Assembly: GCF_004342025.1 (NCBI RefSeq)
Contig: NZ_SLWN01000012.1
Span: 124,001 to 188,000 of the forward strand
DNA from: Kribbella steppae
GTDB lineage: Bacteria; Actinomycetota; Actinomycetes; Propionibacteriales; Kribbellaceae
Reading direction: 5' to 3'
Length of the DNA stretch: 64,000 bases
The first letter of the stretch is position 1. Each line of letters opens with the position of its first letter. A program made the position numbers and the translations under genes. The notes under the pieces were generated by a model. The model did not search any database, was not told the origin of the DNA, and saw only the letters and a program-made list of their open reading frames with translations. Positions 27,607 through 36,122 of the stretch are shown here, piece by piece.

Positions 27607-27947
27607 GACTCCACGGGGCGGATCTCGACGACCGGGCAGGCCGGCCAGGTCTTCACCATCCGCAGTGCCTCGTCGAGGTCGGCGACATCGATGACGACGA
27701 AGCCGGAGACGACTTCCTTGCCCTCGATGTACGGACCGTCGGTGGTCACCGGCTCGCCGCCGTCGAGCCGGACCGTCGTGGCCGTCTCCGCGCCCTGCAG
27801 CTTGGCGCCGCGGTTGGTGATCTTCGACGCGTGGTCGACGAACCACTGGTTGACCCGCTGATAGGCCTGCTCCAGCTCGGCCGGGCTCATCGCCTCGAGC
27901 TCCTTGGCGAACTCCTCGGTGTCGACGAACATGAGCACATACTTCAC
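27603..27947 (-). CDS. YCII/DGPF-domain protein
   Basis: A 114-residue YCII-related protein, beginning Lys-Tyr-Val-Leu-Met-Phe and containing Thr-Thr-Asp-Gly-Pro-Tyr-Ile-Glu-Gly-Lys-Glu, a variant of the DGPF motif (Tyr for Phe), followed by Gly-Phe-Val-Val-Ile-Asp-Val. Such proteins accompany ECF42 sigma factors and are probably among their targets; enzymatic activity is not established. GTG at 27947 is preceded by AGGAGGTGG. It overlaps the sigma gene by ATGA. Confidence 0.88.
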   Translation of the reverse strand: MKYVLMFVDTEEFAKELEAMSPAELEQAYQRVNQWFVDHASKITNRGAKLQGAETATTVRLDGGEPVTTDGPYIEGKEVVSGFVVIDVADLDEALRMVKTWPACPVVEIRPVES

Positions 27948-27984
27948 GGCACCACCTCCTGTGATCAGTCTGACCGGTCGCGGG

Positions 27985-28383
27985 TCAGTCGGCGGGGAGG
28001 TCGGCGTACAGGTCGATCCCGTTGCCGGACGGGTCGGCCACGGTCGCGTACCGCATCCGCCACGGGGCGTCGAAGGGCTCCTGCAGCCCGGTGACTCCGG
28101 CGGCGGTGAGTTCGGCGTACTTGGCATCGACCGCGGCAGGCGAATCCAGCTGGGTCGTCAGGAAGATCCGGCCGGTCTTCGGTGGGGTCCAGCCGGCCGT
28201 GATCTTTCCGCGCAGCTCGTCGGTGTCGAGCATCAGGTGCAGACCGTTCGGCAGGTCGCACCCGGCGTGGTCCTCCGGCATGTACTGGTCCCGCACGAAC
28301 TCGAGCCCGAGCCGCCGGTAGAACTCGATCGCCGTGCCCAGATCACCGACTGCGATATCGAGCGCGTTCACGCTGGCTTGCAT
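27985..28383 (-). CDS. VOC (glyoxalase/dioxygenase fold) protein
   Basis: The 132-residue single-domain protein starts with an Ala-Leu-Asp-Ile-Ala-Val-Gly-Asp-Leu-Gly strand-turn, has Arg-Leu-Gly-Leu-Glu-Phe, and ends with Ala-Asp-Pro-Ser-Gly-Asn-Gly-Ile-Asp-Leu-Tyr, the usual end of a VOC module with its metal-binding Glu replaced by Asp. It may act on a small molecule or be a binding protein; no substrate can be given. The ATG at 28383 follows GGAGG; an in-frame start 11 codons earlier looks weaker. It lies upstream of the YCII and ECF42 genes (37-base gap), so it may be a third member of that stress module. Confidence 0.82.
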   Translation of the reverse strand: MQASVNALDIAVGDLGTAIEFYRRLGLEFVRDQYMPEDHAGCDLPNGLHLMLDTDELRGKITAGWTPPKTGRIFLTTQLDSPAAVDAKYAELTAAGVTGLQEPFDAPWRMRYATVADPSGNGIDLYADLPAD

Positions 28384-28676
28384 GGTGGTGTGCCTCCTCG
28401 GTGCGGTTGGTTTCACAGTGGAGACGATCGGCGCTCGGCCGAATACGACACGTCAGGGGCCTGTGCGCAGCTGTCGAACAGCTGTTCAAGCGGTTGTTCG
28501 GGGGTGCGATTCATCCGGGCTGTGGGATGTCCTGGCGGTGGCGTCCGGACAGGATGACTCTGGGTGTCGGGCCTCGACGCCGAAGGGACCTTCTGAGGAC
28601 GTGCCATGCAGCAGGCGGATGTGCGGCGAGGTGACGGCCCGGTGCCGGTTGTGCCACGGCCTACCGGGCGGAAGTC

Positions 28677-29972
28677 GTGAGGCGGCTCGCGGCGGTTGTC
28701 GCGCTGCTGGTGGGTGCGGCGACGCTAGTGTTCGGCGTCGTGGTGGCTGTGCGTGAGTTTCCGCGCGGCGTAGGCCTGTTGGCCTGTGTGGTGATCGCCG
28801 CAGCTGCGGCCTGGTACGGCGTACTGCGGAGAGGGATCCCCCGCGTGGCGGGGCTGACCGTGGCCGGCCTCGCGGTTGCGGGTGCGCTGGTCTTGATCAT
28901 TGTGGGTGGGAAGTTCGGCGTCGATCTTCTCGTCCTGGCGGGGCTCCTGGTCACTCTGGCAGCGACACGTGCCAGCTTTGCCGCTCGGGTGGATCTGCCC
29001 CGGGTGGCGGCCCCGCTCCATGCGGTGCTGTTCTACAACCCGCTCTCCGGTGGGGGTAAGGCAGAACGCTTCGCACTCGCCAAGGAAGCGCGCGCCCGCG
29101 GGATCGAGCCGATCGAGCTGAAGCGTGGAGACGACCTCGAAGTTCTCGTCCGGGGCGCGGTCGAGCGGGGTGCCGACGGACTCGCGATGGCCGGCGGCGA
29201 CGGCTCGCAGGCCATTGTCGCCGCGATCGCCGCCGAGTACTCCCTGCCCTACGCCTGCATCCCCGCCGGCACGCGCAATCACTTCGCGCTGGATCTCGGG
29301 GTCGATCGTGACGATGTCGTCGGTGCGCTGGACGCGTTCGTCGACGGCGGCGAGCGGCGGGTGGACCTGGCCGAGGTGAACGGACGCGTGTTCGTCAACA
29401 ACGTGTCGCTCGGCGTGTACGCCGAGGCGGTCCAGCGCTCCGAGTACCGCGGTGCCAAGATGCGAACCCTGCTCGACACCGTGCCCGACGCGCTCGGTGC
29501 GGGTGGCAGCGAGCTCGACATGCGCTGGACCGGGCCAGGCGGGCACGGGCACCAAGGCGGTGCCGCGGTGCTCGTCTCCAACAACCGCTACCGCCTCGGC
29601 CGTGCGGTCGGTTCCGGCACCCGTCCGCGGATCGACGACGGCCTGCTCGGCATCACCGTGATGGGGGCGCCCGCGGGTGGTGAACACCGCCGCGGTCAGC
29701 GTCCCTGGCGGGAGTGGTCCGCTCCATCCTTCGAGGTCGATGCCGATCGGCCACTGCCCGCAGGCGTCGACGGGGAGGCGCTTGTCCTCGATGCGCCGCT
29801 GCGGTTCCGGATCCGGCCCGGAGTTCTCCAGGTCCGGATCGCACACCAGCACCCAGGTTCATCGCCGTCGGCGATGGCTCCCGAGGGCCTCCGCGACAGT
29901 GTGGTCGAACTGGCGCGCATCGCCCTCGGTATGGATCGGACATCAGCACATCCACAACCAGGGAGGCCGTAA
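28677..29972 (+). CDS. Membrane-anchored diacylglycerol-kinase-family lipid kinase
   Basis: This 431-residue protein has three to four N-terminal membrane segments (residues about 4-98) followed by a DAGK catalytic domain. Phe-Tyr-Asn-Pro-Leu-Ser-Gly-Gly-Gly-Lys starts near 119, Gly-Gly-Asp-Gly-Ser is at 173-177, and Pro-Ala-Gly-Thr-Arg-Asn-His-Phe-Ala-Leu-Asp follows. It probably phosphorylates diacylglycerol or a related lipid at the membrane. GTG at 28677 overlaps the stop of a 24-codon upstream frame (28606-28680) that has its own GAGGA; whether this is a leader is unclear. It overlaps the amphi-Trp gene by one base (TAATG). Confidence 0.88.
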   Translation: MRRLAAVVALLVGAATLVFGVVVAVREFPRGVGLLACVVIAAAAAWYGVLRRGIPRVAGLTVAGLAVAGALVLIIVGGKFGVDLLVLAGLLVTLAATRASFAARVDLPRVAAPLHAVLFYNPLSGGGKAERFALAKEARARGIEPIELKRGDDLEVLVRGAVERGADGLAMAGGDGSQAIVAAIAAEYSLPYACIPAGTRNHFALDLGVDRDDVVGALDAFVDGGERRVDLAEVNGRVFVNNVSLGVYAEAVQRSEYRGAKMRTLLDTVPDALGAGGSELDMRWTGPGGHGHQGGAAVLVSNNRYRLGRAVGSGTRPRIDDGLLGITVMGAPAGGEHRRGQRPWREWSAPSFEVDADRPLPAGVDGEALVLDAPLRFRIRPGVLQVRIAHQHPGSSPSAMAPEGLRDSVVELARIALGMDRTSAHPQPGRP

Positions 29973-30190
29973 TGGACCTGATCGAGATCAAGGAGAAGGA
30001 GCTGCTGACCCGGGAGGCCGCCGCTGCCCGCCTCCATGCGCTCGCCGACACGCTCGCCAAGGAGAACGACGTCGAGTTCGAGCGCGGCGGAATGCGGGTC
30101 AAGGTGCACGTTCCCGACGAGGTGCACCTCAAGCTCGAGTTCGAGCTCGGGGAGGACGGCAGCGAGCTCGAGGTCGAGCTCACATGGTGA
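29972..30190 (+). CDS. Amphi-Trp domain protein (72 aa)
   Basis: A small protein with an N-terminal helix (Lys-Glu-Lys-Glu-Leu-Leu-Thr-Arg-Glu-Ala-Ala-Ala-Ala-Arg-Leu), a middle with alternating charged and hydrophobic strands (Val-Lys-Val-His-Val-Pro-Asp-Glu-Val) and a final acidic strand ending Val-Glu-Leu-Thr-Trp. This fits the amphi-Trp domain family, whose function is unknown. It lies between a lipid kinase and a PAP2 phosphatase with a one-base overlap upstream and a 13-base gap downstream, so a part in lipid turnover is possible. Confidence 0.85.
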   Translation: MDLIEIKEKELLTREAAAARLHALADTLAKENDVEFERGGMRVKVHVPDEVHLKLEFELGEDGSELEVELTW

Positions 30191-30203
30191 CGGAAACCGT
30201 TGC

Positions 30204-30896
30204 GTGACCGGCTCACCTCGACCGCAGCCCGTTGAGGAACGGCTGGCGGACCGGCTCGTCGAACAGGCCGAGGCCGGGCCGGCGCGCCGGCGGGCTTCGT
30301 CGCTGCTGCGCCGCCTCGCCGGCTACGACCGCGCCGTCTACCGATCGGTGGCGCGAATGCCCACCCCCCGCCTGGACGAGCCGCTGCGGCAGGTGTCGGA
30401 CTTCGCCAACTTCTCCAAACCCTGGTTCCTCGCAGCGGGCGCGCTCGCGCTGCTCGGCGGCCCTCGGGGTCGCCACGCCGCGCTCACAGGGCTCACGGCG
30501 ATCGGAGCGGCCTCCCTGGTCGTGAACCAGCCGATGAAGAAGTCGATGGGGGAACGCGTGCGACCTGACCGGGAAGGCCTCGGCGTTCCCACCCAGCGAT
30601 GGGTGCGGATGCCGTCCTCGGGATCTTTTCCGTCCGGACACTCCGCGTCCGCCGTGGCCTTCGCGGTCGCCGTCGGAGAGGTCCTGCCCGCGCTCCGGCC
30701 GGTGGGGCGAGTGGCCGCGACGGTCGTCGCGTTCTCCCGGGTGTACACGGGCGTGCACTACCCGAGCGACGTTCTGGTCGGGGCGACCGTGGGAGCGCTG
30801 TTCGGGCGGTTGGCCGGGCGGATCGCGCTCCGCCGGTGGCCACTATCGACATCGACCCGGAAACGCCAGATGTACGACAAGGAGCACATGTCATGA
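30204..30896 (+). CDS. PAP2-family membrane phosphatase
   Basis: The 230-residue protein has the three phosphatase motifs: Lys113-x6-Arg120-Pro121, Pro-Ser144-Gly-His146 and Ser178-Arg-x5-His185-x3-Asp189. It also has about five membrane segments after an Arg-rich N-terminus. It probably removes phosphate from phosphatidate or a prenyl diphosphate on the outer face. GTG at 30204 has only a weak GGAAA site, suggesting coupling with the amphi-Trp gene. The ATGA overlap with the next gene shows one operon from the lipid kinase on. Confidence 0.9.
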   Translation: MTGSPRPQPVEERLADRLVEQAEAGPARRRASSLLRRLAGYDRAVYRSVARMPTPRLDEPLRQVSDFANFSKPWFLAAGALALLGGPRGRHAALTGLTAIGAASLVVNQPMKKSMGERVRPDREGLGVPTQRWVRMPSSGSFPSGHSASAVAFAVAVGEVLPALRPVGRVAATVVAFSRVYTGVHYPSDVLVGATVGALFGRLAGRIALRRWPLSTSTRKRQMYDKEHMS

Positions 30897-31351
30897 CAGT
30901 TCAACCCACGCAAGGCGGTGCGCACGCGGTCGACGCCGGCCGGCTGTGGGCCGGAGGCGCGGCCACGGCTATCGTCGCCGCGCTGGTCGCGGTTGTCGGC
31001 ATCCTGCTCGCCCGCGGCCTCTTCGACATCGCCATACTCGCACCCGAGGGCGAGGGCGTCTGGGGAGACGCGGACACGGCGAGGTATGCGTTGTTCTGCG
31101 GTCTCGCGGCGCTGGTGGCCACCGGACTTCTGCATCTGTTGCTGATCTCCACGCCCCGGCCGTTGCGGTTCTTCAGCTGGATCATCACCTTGGCCACGTG
31201 CGCGGCGGCTGCTGCGCCGTTCCTCGCGGACGGCTCGACGGCGTCGCAGTTTGCGACCGCGGTGATCAACCTCGTCGTCGGGATCGCGATCGGCGGCCTG
31301 CTCTCCGGCTCGGCGCGGGCAGCGATGCGGGATCGCCGTACCGCTCGGTGA
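30893..31351 (+). CDS. Four-helix membrane protein (DUF6069-like)
   Basis: A 152-residue membrane protein with four hydrophobic segments (about 21-43, 66-84, 91-110 and 117-138), a short loop with Gly-Glu-Gly-Val-Trp-Gly-Asp-Ala-Asp between the first two, and a basic C-terminus. The layout resembles DUF6069-type actinobacterial proteins, but the assignment is tentative. AGGAG precedes the ATG at 30893, which overlaps the PAP2 stop. It is the last gene of the lipid kinase operon and converges on the SulP gene. Confidence 0.72.
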   Translation: MTVQPTQGGAHAVDAGRLWAGGAATAIVAALVAVVGILLARGLFDIAILAPEGEGVWGDADTARYALFCGLAALVATGLLHLLLISTPRPLRFFSWIITLATCAAAAAPFLADGSTASQFATAVINLVVGIAIGGLLSGSARAAMRDRRTAR

Positions 31352-31363
31352 CCTGCAGGACGC

Positions 31364-33082
31364 TCACTCGTCCGGGCTCTTCCGTCGATGCTGGACTGCC
31401 CAGGCGTCAGCCTCCCTCAGGGCCTGCTCGGTCGATTCCCCGACCAGCTCGGTGGCCTGGAACACGGCCACGGGTCCGGATACGTCCATCAGGTCGGTAC
31501 GACGCAGCAACTCGGCGAGCTCGGGGCCGACCCCGCTGAGGTACAGCCGGCCGCCGACGGCATCCAGAGCGGCGGCGTAGCCGGCCACGACCTTGACGAA
31601 CGTGGCGCCGACAGCTGTCCGGCCGCGCACCCGTAGTACGACGGTCGGGGCATCGGAGCCGGCCGGGTCGGGCAGCTTGACCCCCAGCGTGCGGGCACCG
31701 GCGTAGAGCAGGCTCCCGTACACGTCGAGAACGGTCGCCTGATGGCTGGGCAGCGTCTTGGGGGGTGGCTGTTCGGTCCACCGGCCGCCGTCGACAGGTG
31801 TCAGCTGGACGACCTTGAGGTCCATCGCCTCCTGGTTGAGCTGCAGCAGCAGCGAGAGCGCCACCCCGATGCCGACCGCGGTGGAGACCGGCAGGAACAG
31901 GGTCGCGCAGAAGGTCGTGATGATCGCGATCTGAGAGGTCGGACCGGTGCGCAGGATCATCATCAACTCATGTGGCTTCAGTGAGCCGGCGGACGCATAG
32001 ATGAGTACGGCGGCCAGCGTGGGCATGGCGACGAGTCCGATCACCCCGGACAAAGCCGCGAGGATCACAATCATCCACAGACCTGAGAAGATCGCCCCCC
32101 ATCGACTGCGGGCGCCGACCGCCTGGTTCAGGGCGGTCTGGCCCACCGAGCCGCCCACCGGCTGACCGCGGAAGAAGCCGGCCGCGAGGTTGCCGATGCC
32201 CTGGGCAACGAAGTCCTGGTTCGGATTGGAGGCCGTCCCGTCCCGGTTCGGTGCGGCTTCGGCGACACCACTGCCCTGGACGAGGACGATGGCCACGACA
32301 GCGAGTGCCCCGGTGACCAGTGGCAACGACAGCAGGCTGAGGTCCGGCAGTTGCGGCAGCGGGATACCGGCCGGAATCTGCCCGGCGTCCTCCACGAGTG
32401 CCACCTGGCCGGAGCCGGCGATGGCGACGCCGGCGGTCGGGACGGCCAGCGCGACCAATGCGCTCACCGACGACAGCCTGGTCCTGGACAGGCCGAGGAG
32501 GATACCGAGCGCCGCGAGCCCGGCAAGCAGCGATGCGAGGTCGATCCGCCCGGGATGGAGGATGACGTCCACCGCCTGCGCGAGCGGGAATTCCCCTGCG
32601 GCGGTCACGCCGGCGAGGCCGGGCAGCTGGCCGAGGAGGATGTTGACCGAGACGCCGGCGAGGAAGCCGCTCATGACCGAGTGCGACACGAAGCGGGTGT
32701 AACGCCCCAGCCGCGCGATCCCGGCCGCGATCATCACCACGCCGGCGATGATCGTCAACAACAGCAGGGCTTGCGGCCGGTCGGCGGCGTCCACACCTTC
32801 CAGGGCAGAGCCGGCGGCCAGCGCCGCGGCGGTGGTCGTGGTGATCATCATCAGCTGGCTGCTCATCGCCAGCCCGCCGGCGACCGGAGCGGCGAAGCTC
32901 GCGTAGAGGCCATGGATCGGGTTCACACCGATGAGTGCCGCGGACGCCATCCCGTTGGGCACGCTGCTGATCGCGCCCGGCAGCCCGGCGATCACGTCGG
33001 CGCGCAGATTCCGTCGCTCCGGACGGATCGACCGCAGCCACCGCCGGACGGGGCGTGCGCTCACGCGGTGACCACCGCTCAC
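31364..33082 (-). CDS. SulP-family anion transporter with STAS domain (second copy)
   Basis: The 572-residue protein begins with Asn-Leu-Arg-Ala-Asp-Val-Ile-Ala-Gly-Leu-Pro-Gly-Ala-Ile-Ser and has Gly-Leu-Tyr-Ala-Ser-Phe, about 11 hydrophobic segments, a central Gly-Asn-Leu-Ala-Ala-Gly-Phe-Phe-Arg-Gly-Gln-Pro-Val-Gly-Gly-Ser motif and a C-terminal STAS domain from about residue 450. It differs much from the SulP protein at 12758, so it is not a recent duplicate. Substrate is unknown. The GTG at 33082 follows AAGGAG. Confidence 0.88.
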   Translation of the reverse strand: MSGGHRVSARPVRRWLRSIRPERRNLRADVIAGLPGAISSVPNGMASAALIGVNPIHGLYASFAAPVAGGLAMSSQLMMITTTTAAALAAGSALEGVDAADRPQALLLLTIIAGVVMIAAGIARLGRYTRFVSHSVMSGFLAGVSVNILLGQLPGLAGVTAAGEFPLAQAVDVILHPGRIDLASLLAGLAALGILLGLSRTRLSSVSALVALAVPTAGVAIAGSGQVALVEDAGQIPAGIPLPQLPDLSLLSLPLVTGALAVVAIVLVQGSGVAEAAPNRDGTASNPNQDFVAQGIGNLAAGFFRGQPVGGSVGQTALNQAVGARSRWGAIFSGLWMIVILAALSGVIGLVAMPTLAAVLIYASAGSLKPHELMMILRTGPTSQIAIITTFCATLFLPVSTAVGIGVALSLLLQLNQEAMDLKVVQLTPVDGGRWTEQPPPKTLPSHQATVLDVYGSLLYAGARTLGVKLPDPAGSDAPTVVLRVRGRTAVGATFVKVVAGYAAALDAVGGRLYLSGVGPELAELLRRTDLMDVSGPVAVFQATELVGESTEQALREADAWAVQHRRKSPDE

Positions 33083-33231
33083 GCCCGTCTCCTTCCGCGA
33101 CCCCCCGTGATTGCTTGCGAGCCTAGAGGTGAACTGAAATCGGCATCTCACCCCGGATGGACGATGCGGGGCGGGGGATCGGCGGGCATCGTCGTTCGGG
33201 TAGGAGTGGATGACCGGGGAGAGTGGGCACG

Positions 33232-33648
33232 ATGACCTACAGCGATGCGGACGAGCAGCAGCACGTCTCGGGTTGGGCGGTGGGCGCCATCGCGTTCGCC
33301 GGGAGCCTGATGGTCATGATCGGTTCGTTCTCCGTGGTCGCCGGCCTCGCAGCAATCTTCGATGACGGTTACATCATCGTCAGCCAACGCTATGCGTTCG
33401 ACCTCGACGTCACCGCGTGGGGGTGGATCCATCTGGTGCTGGGAATTGCTGTCGTAGCGGTCGGGATCGGGCTCTTCATGAGTAAGACGTGGGCAGGAAG
33501 GGCCGCGATCGTCCTCGCCGTGCTGATCGCGATCGACTTCTTCTTCTTCATTCCCTACGCACCGTTCTGGTCGGTGCTGGTGATCGCGCTCAGCGTGTGG
33601 CTCATCTGGGCCGTGACGCGGGTCTCGGCCAGCGCGCGCGGCGACTGA
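33232..33648 (+). CDS. DUF7144-like membrane protein, paralogue 1
   Basis: A 138-residue protein with four hydrophobic segments and a signature Phe-Asp-Leu-Asp-Val-Thr-Ala-Trp-Gly-Trp-Ile-His-Leu-Val-Leu-Gly near its middle, then Phe-Phe-Ile-Pro-Tyr-Ala-Pro-Phe-Trp-Ser. Two more members (36241 and 43393) occur within 11 kb. Family function is unknown. The ATG at 33232 follows GGGGAG; a GTG nine bases earlier is possible. Its 3' end overlaps a converging gene by 47 bases. Confidence 0.85.
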   Translation: MTYSDADEQQHVSGWAVGAIAFAGSLMVMIGSFSVVAGLAAIFDDGYIIVSQRYAFDLDVTAWGWIHLVLGIAVVAVGIGLFMSKTWAGRAAIVLAVLIAIDFFFFIPYAPFWSVLVIALSVWLIWAVTRVSASARGD

Positions 33649-34207
33649 GCGCGCGGACGAAGAACTGGCCCAGCTGATACGGCGGGTCAGGGGCGGCGGG
33701 GACCGACTCCGGGAATCCGAAGGCGACGTCCGCGATGGTGAGACGGGCACCGCGACTCAAAGCATCGTGGTAGCCGACGAGTCGTCCGTCCACGCGCAGG
33801 AAGGCCTGGCCCTTGGTGTGCCAGTCGAATCTCAGTTCGGTGAACTGCGCACTGGGATTCGGCAGTTGGCCGAGGTAGTGCGTCGTCCCTTGAACCCGGA
33901 CCCGGACCAGGGACTGGAAGGTCGTCAACCGTTCGAGCCTCAGGTCGAACCCGTCCCCGAGGCCGATGATCCGCTTGGACGAACTGAATTCTGGCCCAGG
34001 GTGCATGAACCGCAGCCGGCAACTGACCCCGATCACCTCGAGAAGCGGAGTGTCGAGGAGGTAGTGGAGACTCCGGCCCGGTGCGATCAGCACAGCACCC
34101 CCGGATGGATTCAGCGCGAGCGAGCCTGGCGAGAAGCTGCCGGGCAGGCCTCGGAAGGATCGGGTGTTCTGATCCTGGAACTCGTACAGCAACACTGAGC
34201 GCCACAT
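33602..34207 (-). CDS. Hypothetical beta-sandwich-like protein (201 aa)
   Basis: The protein is rich in alternating hydrophobic strands (Leu-Glu-Val-Ile-Gly-Val-Ser-Cys-Arg-Leu-Arg-Phe; Phe-Thr-Glu-Leu-Arg-Phe-Asp-Trp-His; Ala-Phe-Leu-Arg-Val-Asp-Gly-Arg-Leu-Val-Gly-Tyr-His), a pattern like LamG/concanavalin-type sandwich domains. No signal peptide is seen. AAAGGAAG precedes the ATG at 34207. It shares the strand with the AI-2E transporter gene just upstream (11-base gap), so the two are likely co-transcribed. The overlap with the DUF7144 gene's end is unusual but both frames look real. Confidence 0.6.
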   Translation of the reverse strand: MWRSVLLYEFQDQNTRSFRGLPGSFSPGSLALNPSGGAVLIAPGRSLHYLLDTPLLEVIGVSCRLRFMHPGPEFSSSKRIIGLGDGFDLRLERLTTFQSLVRVRVQGTTHYLGQLPNPSAQFTELRFDWHTKGQAFLRVDGRLVGYHDALSRGARLTIADVAFGFPESVPAAPDPPYQLGQFFVRALSRRARWPRPASRPR

Positions 34208-34218
34208 GGCAACTTCCT

Positions 34219-35376
34219 TTATCCGACCTGCTCAGCAGGAACTTCGGCAGGCGGAACCCCTTCCGGGGCGGGGTCCGCGGCCTTGTCCAGGACCGGAGTG
34301 CCCGAGATGAGTCCGCCCATCCAGCGGGTGGAGGGATCGGCGTCCAGCAACAGGGACTTGGCCAGAAGCGAGAGCGGGATGGCGAGTACGGCGCCGAGTG
34401 GGCCGAGGATCCAGGCCCAGAAGACGAGGGAGATGAAAGTGAGGCTCGGGGTCAGGCCGACCGCGTCGCCGACGACCTTCGGCTGGATGATCGACTGGAT
34501 GATGAAGTTGATGATGCTGTAGGCAATGACCACCCAGAGCAGGGTCGTCCAGCCGCTGTCGAGCAGGCCCAGCAGTGCGGGCGGGATGACTCCGATGACG
34601 AATCCGACGTTCGGGATGTAGTTGGTGATGAAGGCGAGCAGCCCCCACAGCCAGGGGAGCGGGATGTCGAGCAGGTAGAGCACGCCGACGTCCACGATCG
34701 CGACGATCAGCCCGAAGACGGTCGAGACGATCAGGTAGCGGGTGGTGCCGCGGGCGAAGTCGGTCAGGGCGCCGGCGACCCCGGGACGCATCCGGGCTGC
34801 CTCGATCAGCCGCTCGGTGAACCGGGTGGCGTCGATGCCCATGAAGAACAACAGCACCACGATGAAGGCGAGGTCGGAGAAGATCCCGAGCAGCCCGCTC
34901 AGCCAGCTTTGCAGGAGGTCGAGCAGTTTGCCGAGGTCGAAGGCCTGGATGGCGGCCTGGATCTGCTCTTCGCCGATGCCGCGCTCGGCCAGCCAGCCCC
35001 GCGCGTCGTCGAGGAGTGCGGTGACCTTGTCCTGGTATTCAGGGAGCAGGTGGGCGAGTTGGGCGACGGCCAGGGCCAGTGCCGCCGCGAGTCCGAGGAG
35101 CAGGCTGATCACCACCACGAGCGCGATCAGCCCGGCGAGCCACCTGGGAGCGCCGCGCCTGATCAGCAGCCGGCGCAGCGGACTGACCGCGATGGTCAGG
35201 ACCAACGCGAGAAAGATCGGTCCGACGATCTCGGAGAAGCCGCGCAGTCCGGCAGCTGTGAGCACCGCGGCCGCGGTCCCGAGCAGGACGACAACTCCGC
35301 GCGGAAGCGCCCAGGAGGCAGGCGAGTCGTCGGCCGGCAGCCGGCCGTCAGGGGACTCGGTGGAGCCTGCGGACAT
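34219..35376 (-). CDS. AI-2E-family transporter
   Basis: A 385-residue membrane protein with the AI-2E/PerM-type layout: two N-terminal segments, a long amphipathic region (residues about 110-180, Leu-Leu-Asp-Asp-Ala-Arg-Gly-Trp-Leu), then five or more segments containing Pro-Asn-Val-Gly-Phe-Val-Ile-Gly and Gly-Asp-Ala-Val-Gly-Leu-Thr-Pro. The family includes putative exporters of signalling molecules and Na+/H+ antiporter relatives; the substrate cannot be deduced. GGGAGG precedes the ATG at 35376. Confidence 0.88.
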   Translation of the reverse strand: MSAGSTESPDGRLPADDSPASWALPRGVVVLLGTAAAVLTAAGLRGFSEIVGPIFLALVLTIAVSPLRRLLIRRGAPRWLAGLIALVVVISLLLGLAAALALAVAQLAHLLPEYQDKVTALLDDARGWLAERGIGEEQIQAAIQAFDLGKLLDLLQSWLSGLLGIFSDLAFIVVLLFFMGIDATRFTERLIEAARMRPGVAGALTDFARGTTRYLIVSTVFGLIVAIVDVGVLYLLDIPLPWLWGLLAFITNYIPNVGFVIGVIPPALLGLLDSGWTTLLWVVIAYSIINFIIQSIIQPKVVGDAVGLTPSLTFISLVFWAWILGPLGAVLAIPLSLLAKSLLLDADPSTRWMGGLISGTPVLDKAADPAPEGVPPAEVPAEQVG

Positions 35377-35603
35377 GGTCGCAAACCTCCCTCTCCCGAC
35401 TCACCCCCGGGGTTTGAAGATCGCTCAGATCACACTGGGCAGCATCACCCGCCCGGGATGATCCTTTGCCGGCCGCGCGTCGCCCGCGATCGTGTCATCC
35501 GGTCCGGGTGAGGCGGCGGGTACGTCTCCACGAGAGGCTGCTGTTGAATCCGAGTCAGCGACATGCTCGGTGACGAGTAGAGCGGCCCCGCGAAGGAGGT
35601 CGG

Positions 35604-36122
35604 ATGAGTGACGGGCCGAGTGTCGACGCGGCCAGAGCGCGCCAGGAGCGGCAGCCGTCCGACTACGCGGGGGCGATCTACGGGTCTCTGCTGGCGGCGT
35701 CGGTCGTTGCCGGCACCGGCCCGGGAAAGGAGCCTCCGGACCCCCGCGAGCTGATCGTGCTACTGCTCGCGACCGGGGTCGTGTTCTGGCTGTCCCATGT
35801 GTATGCCCATCTGGTCGGGGAGCGATCGACAGATGCGCTCATGTCCCTGACGGAGTTCCGCGTCGCTGCCAGACGGGACTGGCCGATCGTGCAGGCCGCC
35901 GTACCTCCCGCGGCAGCGGTCGGCATCGGTGTTCTGCTCGGGCTGTCGGACGCCGGGGCCGCGTGGCTGGCGCTCGCGGTGGCGGTGGGATCTCAGATGG
36001 GATGGGCACTGTACGTCGCCGCCAGGGCTGGCGCCACCAGGGGGCGCATGGTCGCCACCGGCTTCATCAACCTCGTCCTGGGCCTGATGATCGTCGCGTT
36101 GAAGGCCGCCCTGACGCACTGA
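35604..36122 (+). CDS. Hypothetical membrane protein (172 aa)
   Basis: The protein has about four hydrophobic segments (residues 22-42, 51-72, 95-112 and 114-135, with a last one near 150-168) after a polar N-terminus. The motif Phe-Trp-Leu-Ser-His-Val-Tyr-Ala-His-Leu-Val-Gly-Glu-Arg in the second segment places two His residues near the membrane surface and may be functional. It resembles small actinobacterial membrane proteins that I cannot name. AAGGAGG lies upstream of the ATG. It stands alone, 118 bases before the DUF7144 gene. Confidence 0.7.
   Translation: MSDGPSVDAARARQERQPSDYAGAIYGSLLAASVVAGTGPGKEPPDPRELIVLLLATGVVFWLSHVYAHLVGERSTDALMSLTEFRVAARRDWPIVQAAVPPAAAVGIGVLLGLSDAGAAWLALAVAVGSQMGWALYVAARAGATRGRMVATGFINLVLGLMIVALKAALTH

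Noticed and set aside
28586..28600. GGGACCTTC half-site ahead of the lipid kinase gene
   Set aside because: Only one half of the DosR box is present; the other half has no matches.
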